A stretch of 40,721 bases of DNA from JAVBKP01 sp031553975 (GCA_031553975.1 JAVBKP010000006.1:1-40721), one strand, 5' to 3'. Numbered from the stretch's first letter, positions 17,185-26,343 are shown. Notes: generated by a model from the letters alone, not told the origin. A program made the numbers and translations.

Positions 17185-18294
17185 TTGGAACAGAGAACTT
17201 TTAATCTAGAGGATCCGGCCCTACAAAAAATGCTTGATATTAAATCAGGCGTTGCAGGTCTTCCCACCATAGATGAATACTATAACCTCATGGCAAAGTT
17301 CCTTGAGGAGTCAGAAATAGTAGCGGAGATATTAAATGCAAAGAGTCTAGCAGCTAACCCTTCCGTATTTTTTGAGAAGGTCAACAGATATAGAATCACA
17401 GTGGAGCGTCTGCGGGCTGATAGCTTATCACCTAGTATCAACACATTGATTAAATACTTTACCATCAGAAAGTTTGATTTATGTGTCACATTGTTTCCTG
17501 CTCTCCAGGCGGATATAAGAAAAATGATGTTGTATGTAAAAAGTGCTGAATTAACCGACGGTGGGTTGCCTGAATATCCAAGTGTTATGGATGTGCCTGA
17601 AGACATGGCAATGCCCGAATCTACTCATGTGATAGCGGAAAAAAGCCCTACATCTCCTGCAAAGAAAACAAAAATAAGAAGAGTCTTAGATATAATGCCT
17701 GTCAGCGAGGTAGAGTTGTTACAACACGAAATTGAAGCCTTTGAACTCGGCAAGGCCCTGCAGATGCTAAAAAAATACACCCTTTACTCTTTTGGTCCAC
17801 ATATAGACCCTGTTGTAGATAAGCTTTATGCCCATGTTGCTAACTTTGATCAGCTCAATGCTGCCATTGAAGCCAAATCCCTTGTATATAAAATTATAAG
17901 TCTTGCCAATGATGAATCTATGTCTATGAATGCAAAGAAAAAAATTCTAGCCATAGATGACAAACCTGATGTGCTGAATACCATTAAAGCGATGCTTGCC
18001 AACGATTATACTGTATATGCAGTAACCAGTGGTGATATGGCTCTTAAATTTTTGAGCCAGCGGCAAGTAGATTTAATACTTTTAGATATAGAAATGCCTG
18101 ATATGAATGGTCATGAGGTGTTGAAGAGGATTCAGACATCTCCATCCAAGAAAATCCCTGTCATATTCTTAACTGGCAACTCTACCATGGACAATATATT
18201 TGCTGCCACACAATCTGGTGCCAGCGATTTTGTAGCAAAACCAGTAGATCGCAACACTTTGCTTCAAAAAATTAAAGATTGTATGCCTAAATAA
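17185..18294 (+). CDS. Response regulator with C-terminal receiver and N-terminal helical region
   Basis: 369 residues from a TTG at 17185, which has GGAGG eight bases upstream and lies 3 bases after the kinase stop. The receiver domain occupies about 252-369: acidic pocket IDDK, phospho-Asp301 in LLDIEMPDMNG, Thr in FLTGNS and Lys in FVAKPVD. There is no output domain after it. Residues 1-150 are helical and unrecognised. Residues ~172-236 match the helical module at the C-terminus of the upstream kinase (see findings). The inverted order, with receiver last, suggests it works by protein-protein contacts, taking phosphate from the kinase HPt domain. Confidence 0.9.
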   Translation: MEQRTFNLEDPALQKMLDIKSGVAGLPTIDEYYNLMAKFLEESEIVAEILNAKSLAANPSVFFEKVNRYRITVERLRADSLSPSINTLIKYFTIRKFDLCVTLFPALQADIRKMMLYVKSAELTDGGLPEYPSVMDVPEDMAMPESTHVIAEKSPTSPAKKTKIRRVLDIMPVSEVELLQHEIEAFELGKALQMLKKYTLYSFGPHIDPVVDKLYAHVANFDQLNAAIEAKSLVYKIISLANDESMSMNAKKKILAIDDKPDVLNTIKAMLANDYTVYAVTSGDMALKFLSQRQVDLILLDIEMPDMNGHEVLKRIQTSPSKKIPVIFLTGNSTMDNIFAATQSGASDFVAKPVDRNTLLQKIKDCMPK

Positions 18295-18299
18295 TATAA

Positions 18300-18332
18300 A
18301 AACTCCTGCCATTTTGGTAGGAGTTTCCTTTA
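18300..18332. terminator. Probably bidirectional intrinsic terminator
   Basis: AAACTCCTGCCA (18300-18311) pairs with TGGTAGGAGTTT (18315-18326) through a TTT loop, with one G-U pair. It lies between convergent genes. The T-rich flank is modest on both sides, so efficiency is uncertain. Confidence 0.75.
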
Positions 18333-18334
18333 TT

Positions 18335-19525
18335 CTATGTGGTTCTGTTATTAAATACCCGATCTACATCTTTTACCATTTGAGTACTAACTTCACCATT
18401 TTGTGCCATGGCCTTTAGGACTTTTGTAGCCTCCACATGGTTCATGGATTTTCTGTACGGCTTTGCCTCGGTCAACGCTTGGTATATGTCAATCACAGCT
18501 AGCAACTTGGAATTGAAGTCCAGCTGTGTCCTATCATACCCAAAGATATACCCTTTTCCATTCAACTTTTCGTGATGATTGGAGGCAATTCTAGCAATCT
18601 CTTCAAATCCCGCAATCTCTCCTAGCACCATCTTCGTATAATACACATGCCTTTTTATGATGTCAAATTCGTCTGCGGTCAGCTTGCCATTTTTGTTAAT
18701 AATTTCACTTGGTACAATTAATTTACCTATATCATGCAACAGTCCGGCCACTACCAGTCTACTAGTGGTTTCTTCGTCAAACTCATAAAATCTAGCCATC
18801 TCCCTGGCTCTTTCTGCTACCCCTACGGAATGTCCTGTGGTAAATAGAGATTTGGCATCCGCGATGCTAGCAAAAACCTGGCATACTTGGTATAATTCGC
18901 TGTATTTTATTTTTATCTCAAACGTGGGCATTTCTCGAAGGGCGGTAAGTACAAACCAATCATCTAAGTCAAGATAAAACCTGGTTTTTAGCTGAGCCTT
19001 GGTGAAAGCATCTACCATACTATATGAGAATTTTTTGTTCTGTTCGGCTTGGATACCTTTCAAAATTGCCTTTGGATCGTCGCCTGTTTTAAAATCTTTC
19101 TCTATTTTGTGGGCAATGGCTATTATCTGAGAAAAAAGTGGTATTTCATCCCCGCTCTTGCCAAAAGTTCCTGTCCCATCATAGTTTTCTCTCTCGTACA
19201 AGAAAACGTCTTTTCTCTGCCTTAGGAACGGAAATGCCTTTACATTGTCTTCTGTCATGGCACACTGTTCTTTATCTGTGGCCACTTTGCCCTCTTTTTC
19301 GGCCCTACACATGGACTGCAAACGACCGTTACTATGCAAAAGTGCGCAAGAAACTAGGTCGTGTAGCTCTTCCTCTTCAAGACCAAGCTCCTGGCCTATT
19401 CTGCTAGCGATAATGGCTACACGCCTACTATGATTGACGCATTGATCTTGTGGTGTTGCACCTGCATAGTCTAGTGCAAATGACATGGCTGATAAGAAAT
19501 TATTTAAACAAAACTTGGTAGACAT
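18335..19525 (-). CDS. Tandem HD-domain protein with variant HD-GYP motif
   Basis: 396 residues. The C-terminal domain (about 225-390) is HD-GYP-like: HSVGVAERAREMA, LLHDIGK, NHHEKLNGKGYIFG and DIYQALTEAKPYR. The canonical GYP tripeptide is GYI here, followed by FGYD instead of xGL. The N-terminal half is a decayed copy of the same fold (VNHSRRVAIIASRIG, LLHSNGR where HD is lost, ENYDGTGTFG). HD-GYP proteins hydrolyse c-di-GMP to GMP; metal-binding residues of the C-terminal domain look intact, so activity is plausible. It is the last gene of the seven-gene run, 10 bases after the acyl-CoA ligase, with GGAGG before the ATG. Confidence 0.9.
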   Translation of the reverse strand: MSTKFCLNNFLSAMSFALDYAGATPQDQCVNHSRRVAIIASRIGQELGLEEEELHDLVSCALLHSNGRLQSMCRAEKEGKVATDKEQCAMTEDNVKAFPFLRQRKDVFLYERENYDGTGTFGKSGDEIPLFSQIIAIAHKIEKDFKTGDDPKAILKGIQAEQNKKFSYSMVDAFTKAQLKTRFYLDLDDWFVLTALREMPTFEIKIKYSELYQVCQVFASIADAKSLFTTGHSVGVAERAREMARFYEFDEETTSRLVVAGLLHDIGKLIVPSEIINKNGKLTADEFDIIKRHVYYTKMVLGEIAGFEEIARIASNHHEKLNGKGYIFGYDRTQLDFNSKLLAVIDIYQALTEAKPYRKSMNHVEATKVLKAMAQNGEVSTQMVKDVDRVFNNRTT

Positions 19526-19535
19526 TTCGCCTCCG

Positions 19536-21212
19536 CTATCTTTTTTCTAACTCTTTATATGCTACTTTTCCCACCAAAGTGGTGGGCATCTCATCGATAA
19601 ACTCAATATGTTTTGGAATGCTCCATTTCATAAGATGTTCCTTACAGTATTCTTGTAGCTGCTTTTTCATATCATCACCCACTTTGCTCTTATCATTTAA
19701 CACGATAAAGGCCTTCACACTGGACATCTGATAATCATCAGGAACACCTACGACGCAAGCACGCCAAACTTCTTCATGAGCCTCTAATACACCTTCAATC
19801 TGTGTAGGGTATACATTGACACCTGATACTTTGATGACACGCTTTAAGCGGCTTTTAAAGTATATATAGCCCTCTTGGTCCATATGCCCCACATCCCCTG
19901 TGTGTAACCATACATTTCCGTCCTTATGAGTCCTTAGGGTATCCGCTGTCTCTTGTGGTGAATTGACATACTCTATCATGAGGGTAGGCCCTGCTACGCA
20001 AATTTCCCCTTCTTCTCCGATGCCAATCTCCTCCGTGGTACCTTCCCTCACAATTTTCACAGACATGTTAGGAATAGGAACCCCCATGGATCGTTGCTTA
20101 TATCTGCCCTTTGGCGAAACTACACACGCGGTAACGCATTCTGTAACACCATACCCCTCTGCTAACTCTGTTTTGCTACCTTGTGACATAATCGCTTCAT
20201 CAAAACGTTGTTTTATCTCATAGGATAGAGAATCCCCACCAGAAAACGCACCTTTTAGTCTGTCAAAACGCACTTTTTTAAAATTTTCATCGCGAAGCAA
20301 CGCTTCAAATAAAGTAGGCACCCCTGCTATAAAGGATGGCTTGTATTTAATTAAATTTTTGATATATACTTTGGCGCTAAAGGTTGGTATCAAAATGGAC
20401 ATAGCCCCAACCACCAAAGAAGTATGAATGCAAAGCCCTAGTCCAAATCCATGGAAAATAGGTAATATGGCAAGAATGCTATCCCCATTCTTAAATCCAG
20501 TAATAGCCTCCATCTGCACTGCTAGTGCATTGAATGCGTATGATGATAATAAGATTCCCTTAGGCATGTTGCTAGTACCGCCACTAAAAAGTATAACGGC
20601 GCCATCTTTAGGTTTTAACTCAATGGCTTGTGGTATTTTGCATCTAGACTTTAATATCTCATCCCAAAACATAATCCTATCCGTTGGCTGGATTTTTATT
20701 TTTTTCCTATTAGCGACTTTATATGCGACTGACTTTACCAATGGCAAATAGTCGCTTACGCTTGTTAGAAGCAATTTTTTAATCTTTGTTTTTTCCATAA
20801 CAGTTTTAAACTTATCATAAAATAAATCCACTGTAATAGCCCACACGGCACCTGTTTCATTTATATAATGTACCATCTCCGTAGGAGAGGATAGAGGATG
20901 CACCATGGCGATTTTCACGCCGATTTTGTTCAGTGCATAAAACATAATGACTGCATTTGGTGTGTTAGGCATAGCTACCATAACAGTATCGCCGTACCTA
21001 AGTCCCTTTTCATATAGCCCGTTAGCCACTTGGTCTACCTGCTTTAGCAACGCTACATAGGGTATCCTTCTGCCCATGAATTCAAGTGCAATTGAGCCTT
21101 TATACTTGTTCGTTGTCTCCTTGATCATTCCATATAAGGTAATTTCTGGACAATCAACAAGTTCCGGCGTATTCCCGTATATTTTCAGCCACGGTTTATT
21201 AATCTTTGCCAT
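19536..21212 (-). CDS. AMP-forming acyl-CoA synthetase/ligase
   Basis: 558 residues of the ANL superfamily. It activates a carboxylic acid with ATP to an acyl-adenylate and then a CoA thioester. The P-loop-like A3 motif appears as FSGGTSNMPKG (near residue 212), the A5 motif as GYGVTEC, the A7 motif as WLHTGDVGHMD, the hinge as SRLKRVIKVSGVNVYP, and the catalytic C-terminal Lys region as LVGKVAYKEL. Substrate is likely a medium/long-chain or unusual carboxylic acid, judged only by family. Its ATG overlaps the stop of the E2-like gene by one base (TAATG), implying a coupled pair. Confidence 0.93.
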   Translation of the reverse strand: MAKINKPWLKIYGNTPELVDCPEITLYGMIKETTNKYKGSIALEFMGRRIPYVALLKQVDQVANGLYEKGLRYGDTVMVAMPNTPNAVIMFYALNKIGVKIAMVHPLSSPTEMVHYINETGAVWAITVDLFYDKFKTVMEKTKIKKLLLTSVSDYLPLVKSVAYKVANRKKIKIQPTDRIMFWDEILKSRCKIPQAIELKPKDGAVILFSGGTSNMPKGILLSSYAFNALAVQMEAITGFKNGDSILAILPIFHGFGLGLCIHTSLVVGAMSILIPTFSAKVYIKNLIKYKPSFIAGVPTLFEALLRDENFKKVRFDRLKGAFSGGDSLSYEIKQRFDEAIMSQGSKTELAEGYGVTECVTACVVSPKGRYKQRSMGVPIPNMSVKIVREGTTEEIGIGEEGEICVAGPTLMIEYVNSPQETADTLRTHKDGNVWLHTGDVGHMDQEGYIYFKSRLKRVIKVSGVNVYPTQIEGVLEAHEEVWRACVVGVPDDYQMSSVKAFIVLNDKSKVGDDMKKQLQEYCKEHLMKWSIPKHIEFIDEMPTTLVGKVAYKELEKR

Positions 21213-22024
21213 TACTTTAACCCTTCCATCAACCTTTCTGGATTCTCCATATACGCTCTGAACAAGTCCAATGATTTCGCGTAATAAAATCCGTCCGCTA
21301 CTCTCTCATCTAAAGATATTTTCATCTCCACCATTGTTTTTGCCACAATCTGACCATCTTGATCAACCACTGGTTTTTTTCCAATCTTTCCAATGGCTAA
21401 AAATATGGATGTGGTTCCCCACTCGAACAGGTGATGAAAAGGTGCATCTATACCCACACTACCTAGATTGGCAACATATACGCTACTTCTAAGTGGGTCC
21501 GCACTAGATATAGATTTTGGCAGAATTCCATTAAAATCCATCCATTCAATGAGCCAAATGAAAAACCGTATAAAAAATCTTGGGAATTTCATAAGAACTT
21601 TTATAATATCTCCGTCATCGCTGTCACCATCTTTTTTTGCTTTATGAATGTCTTTTGTCATTTTCCCAATGATTTCAGATGGTCCATCTTCATCTTTGAA
21701 TCGTATTTTCACATTGACTTCTGCTGCCTCCTCTGTGAACTCTCGCTTTGTGACAAACCCTATCTCTGTATAATTTCTCTGATACAATCTGCGACCAATG
21801 ATAAAACGGTTTAGCTTTGGTCTTTCCTTTAATGTTTTGGTTAGCCCTATAATAACCGCTTGAAAGAAGGTCACATTTTTATTGTCCGCTATATATTTTA
21901 GTAAAGGTTCTACGTCTACCTCGAGATTGTAATAAACAATAGATTCGTTTCGTTTTTTAAACAAATACGGGAATAACGCAGTAAAGTCATCGCTTCCTTT
22001 TACCATCACTCCGTCTTTTCTCAT
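21212..22024 (-). CDS. E2-like (2-oxoacid dehydrogenase acyltransferase-fold) protein lacking lipoyl domain
   Basis: 270 residues with the chloramphenicol-acetyltransferase/E2 catalytic fold: PYLFKKRNES at the start, VTFFQAVIIGLTKTL, SVYVANLGSVGI and SIFLAIGKIG. No lipoyl or subunit-binding domain precedes it. The family's catalytic DHRVxDG motif near the C-terminus reads DERVADGFYYA, so Glu replaces the catalytic His. It may be a non-canonical acyltransferase or a binding protein. A hydrophobic stretch around residues 145-165 (FPRFFIRFFIWLIEW) may touch the membrane. It is translationally coupled to the acyl-CoA ligase, which could supply its acyl-CoA. Confidence 0.85.
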   Translation of the reverse strand: MRKDGVMVKGSDDFTALFPYLFKKRNESIVYYNLEVDVEPLLKYIADNKNVTFFQAVIIGLTKTLKERPKLNRFIIGRRLYQRNYTEIGFVTKREFTEEAAEVNVKIRFKDEDGPSEIIGKMTKDIHKAKKDGDSDDGDIIKVLMKFPRFFIRFFIWLIEWMDFNGILPKSISSADPLRSSVYVANLGSVGIDAPFHHLFEWGTTSIFLAIGKIGKKPVVDQDGQIVAKTMVEMKISLDERVADGFYYAKSLDLFRAYMENPERLMEGLK

Positions 22025-22064
22025 TCTCTTACCTCATCATTTTTAAATTTAACATACCCTTTTA

Positions 22065-23291
22065 TTATACATCATCTGTCACCTTTTGTCGATTTTTAGT
22101 AGAAAAAAGCAATGCGATTTGTACACAAATAACAACGGGTAGCAGGAACATAATGGAATGCACCCCAAAACGGGTAGACATGGCAGAGCCTACCATAGGG
22201 GTAATGACCAAGGCTACGTTGGTAACAGTGCCTATAATTCCAAATAAAACGCCTCTTCTCTCTGATGGCATTTTTTGACTTCCTATGGTGGTTAATAACG
22301 GGTCTATCCCTCCTACTACAATAAAGAATATGCCTGTGGTTATAATAAATGTCCAAATGTTTCCTGCTGATATCCAAAGTAGTACGGCAGGTAGTGCCAA
22401 TGTGGATAAGGTCAGCGCTAGCTTGAATTTGTTCAGCTTATCTCCCAGCCTAGCAATACCGATAGCAGATATGGCTACCGCACCGCTGATTACGCCATTG
22501 GCAATGCCTGTATAGCCTGCTGCTCCACTTCCACCTACCATTTGTTGTATGTAAAGTGGCATAAAGGGCTGAAACATATTCCTTGCCATAGATGCCATGG
22601 TGATGATTGCCAAAATAAACAGAATTTCTTTAGAGAATATGCCGCCTCGTAGGTTTTCCATCTTTTGTGCAAAAGACATCTTCTCTTTTGGTTTTTCACT
22701 GTCCACCGTAGTGACCCTACGTTTTTCCACCACAAAGAAATAGGCCATCACAACACCAATGGTCAAAATGCCCGCCCCGATGAGGCATGTAACCTGAAAA
22801 CCAAACATTTCATACATAACGCCGCCAATGAGGGGGCCAACTGAAAATCCAATGGCATTGGCCGATGCCATAAAACCTAGTGCGTATGACATTTTATCCT
22901 CTGGTGCATCAGAAGACACAAAGGTCATGGCCGCTGTTACCGTACCTGTAAATCCACCTTGCAATACTCTTAACGCAATGATCTGCCAAGGATTGGTGGT
23001 AAATCCATACAATGCCACAATGATAGTGGCGGCTATGAGCGCCCTCATAATCATAGGTTTTCGCCCGTATTTGTCCCCTAATATGCCCCATATGGGGGCT
23101 GCAATGGCAAAGGATAGACTAGGCAAAGCAGCTGACAGGCCTATAAAAAAATTTAATCTGGTGGGATCCGTTACCCCAATATCCTGAAAATGAAACGGCA
23201 AAAAGGGTGCCATCATGCCAAATCCCATCAAGGACATGACCTGCGTCACCCAGAGTACATATAGATTGATTTTCCAGCGATCTCTCCCCAT
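22065..23291 (-). CDS. MFS transporter, multidrug/TetA-like
   Basis: 408 residues with about twelve hydrophobic helices. The major-facilitator loop motif after helix 2 is clear (WGILGDKYGRKPMIMRA, the G-x3-D-x2-GRR/K signature), and helices 4-5 show the GPLIGGVMYE antiporter-like motif. Such proteins usually export drugs or small metabolites using the proton gradient. Its ATG follows the MeaB-like gene's stop without any gap. Substrate unknown; context suggests a compound handled by the neighbouring CoA enzymes. Confidence 0.9.
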   Translation of the reverse strand: MGRDRWKINLYVLWVTQVMSLMGFGMMAPFLPFHFQDIGVTDPTRLNFFIGLSAALPSLSFAIAAPIWGILGDKYGRKPMIMRALIAATIIVALYGFTTNPWQIIALRVLQGGFTGTVTAAMTFVSSDAPEDKMSYALGFMASANAIGFSVGPLIGGVMYEMFGFQVTCLIGAGILTIGVVMAYFFVVEKRRVTTVDSEKPKEKMSFAQKMENLRGGIFSKEILFILAIITMASMARNMFQPFMPLYIQQMVGGSGAAGYTGIANGVISGAVAISAIGIARLGDKLNKFKLALTLSTLALPAVLLWISAGNIWTFIITTGIFFIVVGGIDPLLTTIGSQKMPSERRGVLFGIIGTVTNVALVITPMVGSAMSTRFGVHSIMFLLPVVICVQIALLFSTKNRQKVTDDV

Positions 23292-24038
23292 CTATTCGCC
23301 TTTCACACGATTGTAATACTTCATAATGGTCGCAAAGGCTATATCAACGCCTTCGCCTGTGGTAGCTATTGTTTTGACAACCTCTACAGGGATACCCTTT
23401 GCAGGACTATGTAGCGAAATCATAGAATGAATTTGCTCTGCCGTTCTCTCCGCCAGTGGATGATCTGCTTTGTTGACCAAAATCACATTGGCAATCTCCA
23501 TAATGCCTGCCTTACTCGCTTGAATATCATCGCCTAGACCTGGCACCATGACTAGCACCACCACATCGGCAATGTGCATGATTTCCACCTCAGACTGTCC
23601 TACGCCTACAGTCTCTACAAATATATATTCAAACCCCGCCATGGTAAGCACTGCTATTCCATCTCTAACAGCTTTAGACAAACCACCTAGGGCCCCTCTT
23701 GTGGCCATACTTCTAATATATACAGTCGGCTCTCGGTTTAGGTCTGACATTCGTATCCTATCCCCTAGCAACGCACCACCTGTAATAGGGCTAGATGGAT
23801 CCACCGCAATGATTCCTACCTTGCTACCTTCCTTGAGTATGTGCTTTGTCAGCTGGTCAGTCAGCGTGCTTTTCCCCGCCCCTGGCGGACCTGTTATCCC
23901 TATAATCACAGGCTTTGTCTGAAAGTGTGAGATGCTATTTATGATCTCCATACCTTCTAGCTCGCCGTTTTCAACCATAGAAATAAGCCGGGCTATGGCA
24001 CGTTTATTGCCAGATACAACCTCTTCTCTAAGATTCAT
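23292..24038 (-). CDS. meaB: MeaB/ArgK-family G3E GTPase (short)
   Basis: 248 residues against about 310-330 for typical MeaB. MeaB chaperones adenosylcobalamin loading and reactivation of methylmalonyl-CoA mutase and related mutases. The core is intact: Walker A GPPGAGKSTL, DPSSPITGGALLGDRIRM, switch region VETVGVGQSE and base motif NKADHP. The missing part is the C-terminal helical extension used for dimerisation. No mutase gene is in the window, although MeaB is usually beside one. It overlaps the upstream MFS gene by 11 bases and abuts the next MFS gene. Confidence 0.9.
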   Translation of the reverse strand: MNLREEVVSGNKRAIARLISMVENGELEGMEIINSISHFQTKPVIIGITGPPGAGKSTLTDQLTKHILKEGSKVGIIAVDPSSPITGGALLGDRIRMSDLNREPTVYIRSMATRGALGGLSKAVRDGIAVLTMAGFEYIFVETVGVGQSEVEIMHIADVVVLVMVPGLGDDIQASKAGIMEIANVILVNKADHPLAERTAEQIHSMISLHSPAKGIPVEVVKTIATTGEGVDIAFATIMKYYNRVKGE

Positions 24039-25260
24039 GTTTTTTCCTGCTTTTCAATGAAATTCCAATAAAAATCGAAGCAATTAGCATTAAAATTGCT
24101 CCTACTTCTTCTAGCATAAATATTCTGTTATATCCTTCGCTGCCATATGTGTCTAGCCAGCCCCCACATACTTTGTAAATCCACAAGTCTGCTGACATCC
24201 CCAACGTGGAAGCTATGCCTAGCAGTGTTCCCGAGTATTTTAGTGGTATGCCCGCCTCCGCCACAGGGGTATACTGGCAGGAGTTAAGGCTACTAGAAAA
24301 CGCCATGACCAAAGCACTGACAAGAATAACAATTGCTTTATATGCTGGGTCTGCTGGAACAAAAAAGTACATGCTGATGGCTACGATACAGCCCATAGAA
24401 CCAACCATCATCACAGGAGCAGATCTTCCAATCTTATCCCGGATCATCCCTCCAATGGGACTGGTAAAACACCGTATCCCCATACGCAAAAGAGCCACTG
24501 TAGCCGCTGCAAATCCCACAGACGTTCCATATTCATTGGTTAAATATGGATTGATATATGTAAATGTAGATTTTATAATGTAAATCCCCAAAGTAAAAAA
24601 ACCCAAATACCATGTAATGGGCATTTTCATCGTATCAAAAGCCAGTTTTGCCGATACCACCTCTTCATGTAGGTCGTGGGCTTGTCGGTATGGAACAATT
24701 TTCCATATACATAGCCCCACTACAATAGCAATGCTACCATAAATCACCATAACACTTCGATACCCAAATGTAGCCAAAGGTCCATCTATTAGCTGCACCA
24801 TCAAGTTAATCATGAAAAGGGCAAATATGACAAAGACCAAGTCAGTAATGCCAAACATCTTGCCTTGCTCATGTTCCTCTCCAATAGAGCGAATCATTTT
24901 TAGATAGGCTGACCAATAAAAAAAGCCCGTCAATGTGCCATACAGGAAGTAGGCAATGACCAAATGGGTAAATGAAGCACTCATGGCCACAAATCCTGCC
25001 ACTGCACCTGTTCCTAGGGCAGCGGTAACCATCAAGGTCTTGGCAGAGAATTTATCTGCTAACCAACCCCCGATGGTATATCCAGGCACAGCCATAATGC
25101 CAAAACACATAATAAGTGTGCCAATTTGCCCGTCAGTCAGTCCAAAGGTGTCTGCGAACTGACCGTAAAGGTCCAAAGATGAGTAAGGTGCCATCACTAC
25201 GATATTTGATAATCCTAGCAAAATAAGATATATGTACTTCTTATTAAATCTTCTTAACAC
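24028..25260 (-). CDS. MFS transporter, OFA/organic-anion-like
   Basis: 410 residues, about twelve hydrophobic helices, with the family loop motif GGWLADKFSAKTLM after helix 2 and a second copy-like motif GGMIRDKIGRSAP in the middle. The start codon is GTG, with AGGAAG overlapping the stop of the upstream oxidoreductase gene. It is a different branch from the other MFS protein three genes on. The operon therefore has two carriers flanking the MeaB-like GTPase, consistent with uptake of a substrate and release of a product, though that is only inference. Confidence 0.88.
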   Translation of the reverse strand: MLRRFNKKYIYLILLGLSNIVVMAPYSSLDLYGQFADTFGLTDGQIGTLIMCFGIMAVPGYTIGGWLADKFSAKTLMVTAALGTGAVAGFVAMSASFTHLVIAYFLYGTLTGFFYWSAYLKMIRSIGEEHEQGKMFGITDLVFVIFALFMINLMVQLIDGPLATFGYRSVMVIYGSIAIVVGLCIWKIVPYRQAHDLHEEVVSAKLAFDTMKMPITWYLGFFTLGIYIIKSTFTYINPYLTNEYGTSVGFAAATVALLRMGIRCFTSPIGGMIRDKIGRSAPVMMVGSMGCIVAISMYFFVPADPAYKAIVILVSALVMAFSSSLNSCQYTPVAEAGIPLKYSGTLLGIASTLGMSADLWIYKVCGGWLDTYGSEGYNRIFMLEEVGAILMLIASIFIGISLKSRKKHES

Positions 25261-25269
25261 AATGGCTTC

Positions 25270-26343
25270 CTATTTTAGGTCGCTACAGTCAATTTGCATA
25301 CCTGTCTTGTTGCTTTCCATAGCATATTCAATGATGCGAATTGTATTTCTTGCCTGCTCTGGTGTCACAATCAGTTGTTCTTCTCCACGCATAGCAGCAA
25401 AAATATTCCTATAGTAATGTCTGTAGTCGCCTACTACACTTTCCACTTCTCCTTGGATGTTGATGCCATTGATGGTGGTGTGAATGATTCCACTGTTTTC
25501 AGCTGGTTCTTTGCCCCAATCCTCAGGCATATCCTTTGGTCTGATGCCTGCTTTTAGTGCATCCTCTTGTACATCCATGCCGTATTTCACATAAGAGCCA
25601 TTTTGTCCATATACTACAAACCTAGGTAATTCAGCCCTCACAAGCATGCCGCATTTCAATGTGGCTTTGGCATTGTTTTTAAATTTCATGATAAGATGGA
25701 AGTGATCATCTACTTTTGCCTCTGGGCGCTGGGTTCTCACATCTGCCATGATAGATATTGGGTTTCCAAAGAAATCCACCACTTGGTCTATCAAGTGGGA
25801 TCCTAGGTCAAATAACATACCTGATCCAGGAATGTCTTGGTCACGCCAAGCCCCTTTCACATTTGGTGCATATCTGTTATAATTGCTAACGATTTCAAAA
25901 ACCTCGCCTAGCAGTCCTTCCTTGCTTAATTTTTTAATGGTCTGGTAGTCTGCATCCCATCTTCTGTTTTGGTACACAGACAGCATAACCCCCTTGGCTT
26001 TTGCTTTGGCTATGATGTCGTCACAGTCTTTAGCGTTGACCATGAACGGCTTATCTACCACCACAGCTTTTCCTGCCTCAATAGCGGCTAAAGCCAGCTC
26101 ATAGTGATTGGTATTCGGTGACAATACAACGACTAAGTCGATATCTTTATCCGAAAAAATTTTGTTTACATCGGTAACTATCTTTGCTTCTGGGTGTAAA
26201 TCTTCTGCTATTTTTGTGTTCTCTGGGCTGCTTGTGTAGATTTTTTTGATCTTCGCACCCTCGATACTGTCTATAATCGGCCCGTGAAACACGCGCCCCG
26301 CTAGACCAAATCCGATTATCCCAACATTAATTACTTTAGACAT
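25270..26343 (-). CDS. Gfo/Idh/MocA-family NAD(P)-dependent oxidoreductase
   Basis: 357 residues. The N-terminal Rossmann domain begins GIIGFGLAGRVFHGPII; the FHGP sequence is typical of the subgroup containing E. coli YdgJ/YhhX and Bacillus scyllo-inositol dehydrogenase IolW. The EKP-type catalytic lysine motif is VVDKPFMVN, and the substrate-domain signature GSGMLFDLGSHLIDQ carries the usual Asp and His. It probably oxidises or reduces a polyol or sugar-like compound. It is the first gene of the seven-gene minus-strand run, has AGGAGG before its ATG, and follows a terminator. TATACT about 35 bases upstream may be its -10 box. Confidence 0.92.
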   Translation of the reverse strand: MSKVINVGIIGFGLAGRVFHGPIIDSIEGAKIKKIYTSSPENTKIAEDLHPEAKIVTDVNKIFSDKDIDLVVVLSPNTNHYELALAAIEAGKAVVVDKPFMVNAKDCDDIIAKAKAKGVMLSVYQNRRWDADYQTIKKLSKEGLLGEVFEIVSNYNRYAPNVKGAWRDQDIPGSGMLFDLGSHLIDQVVDFFGNPISIMADVRTQRPEAKVDDHFHLIMKFKNNAKATLKCGMLVRAELPRFVVYGQNGSYVKYGMDVQEDALKAGIRPKDMPEDWGKEPAENSGIIHTTINGINIQGEVESVVGDYRHYYRNIFAAMRGEEQLIVTPEQARNTIRIIEYAMESNKTGMQIDCSDLK

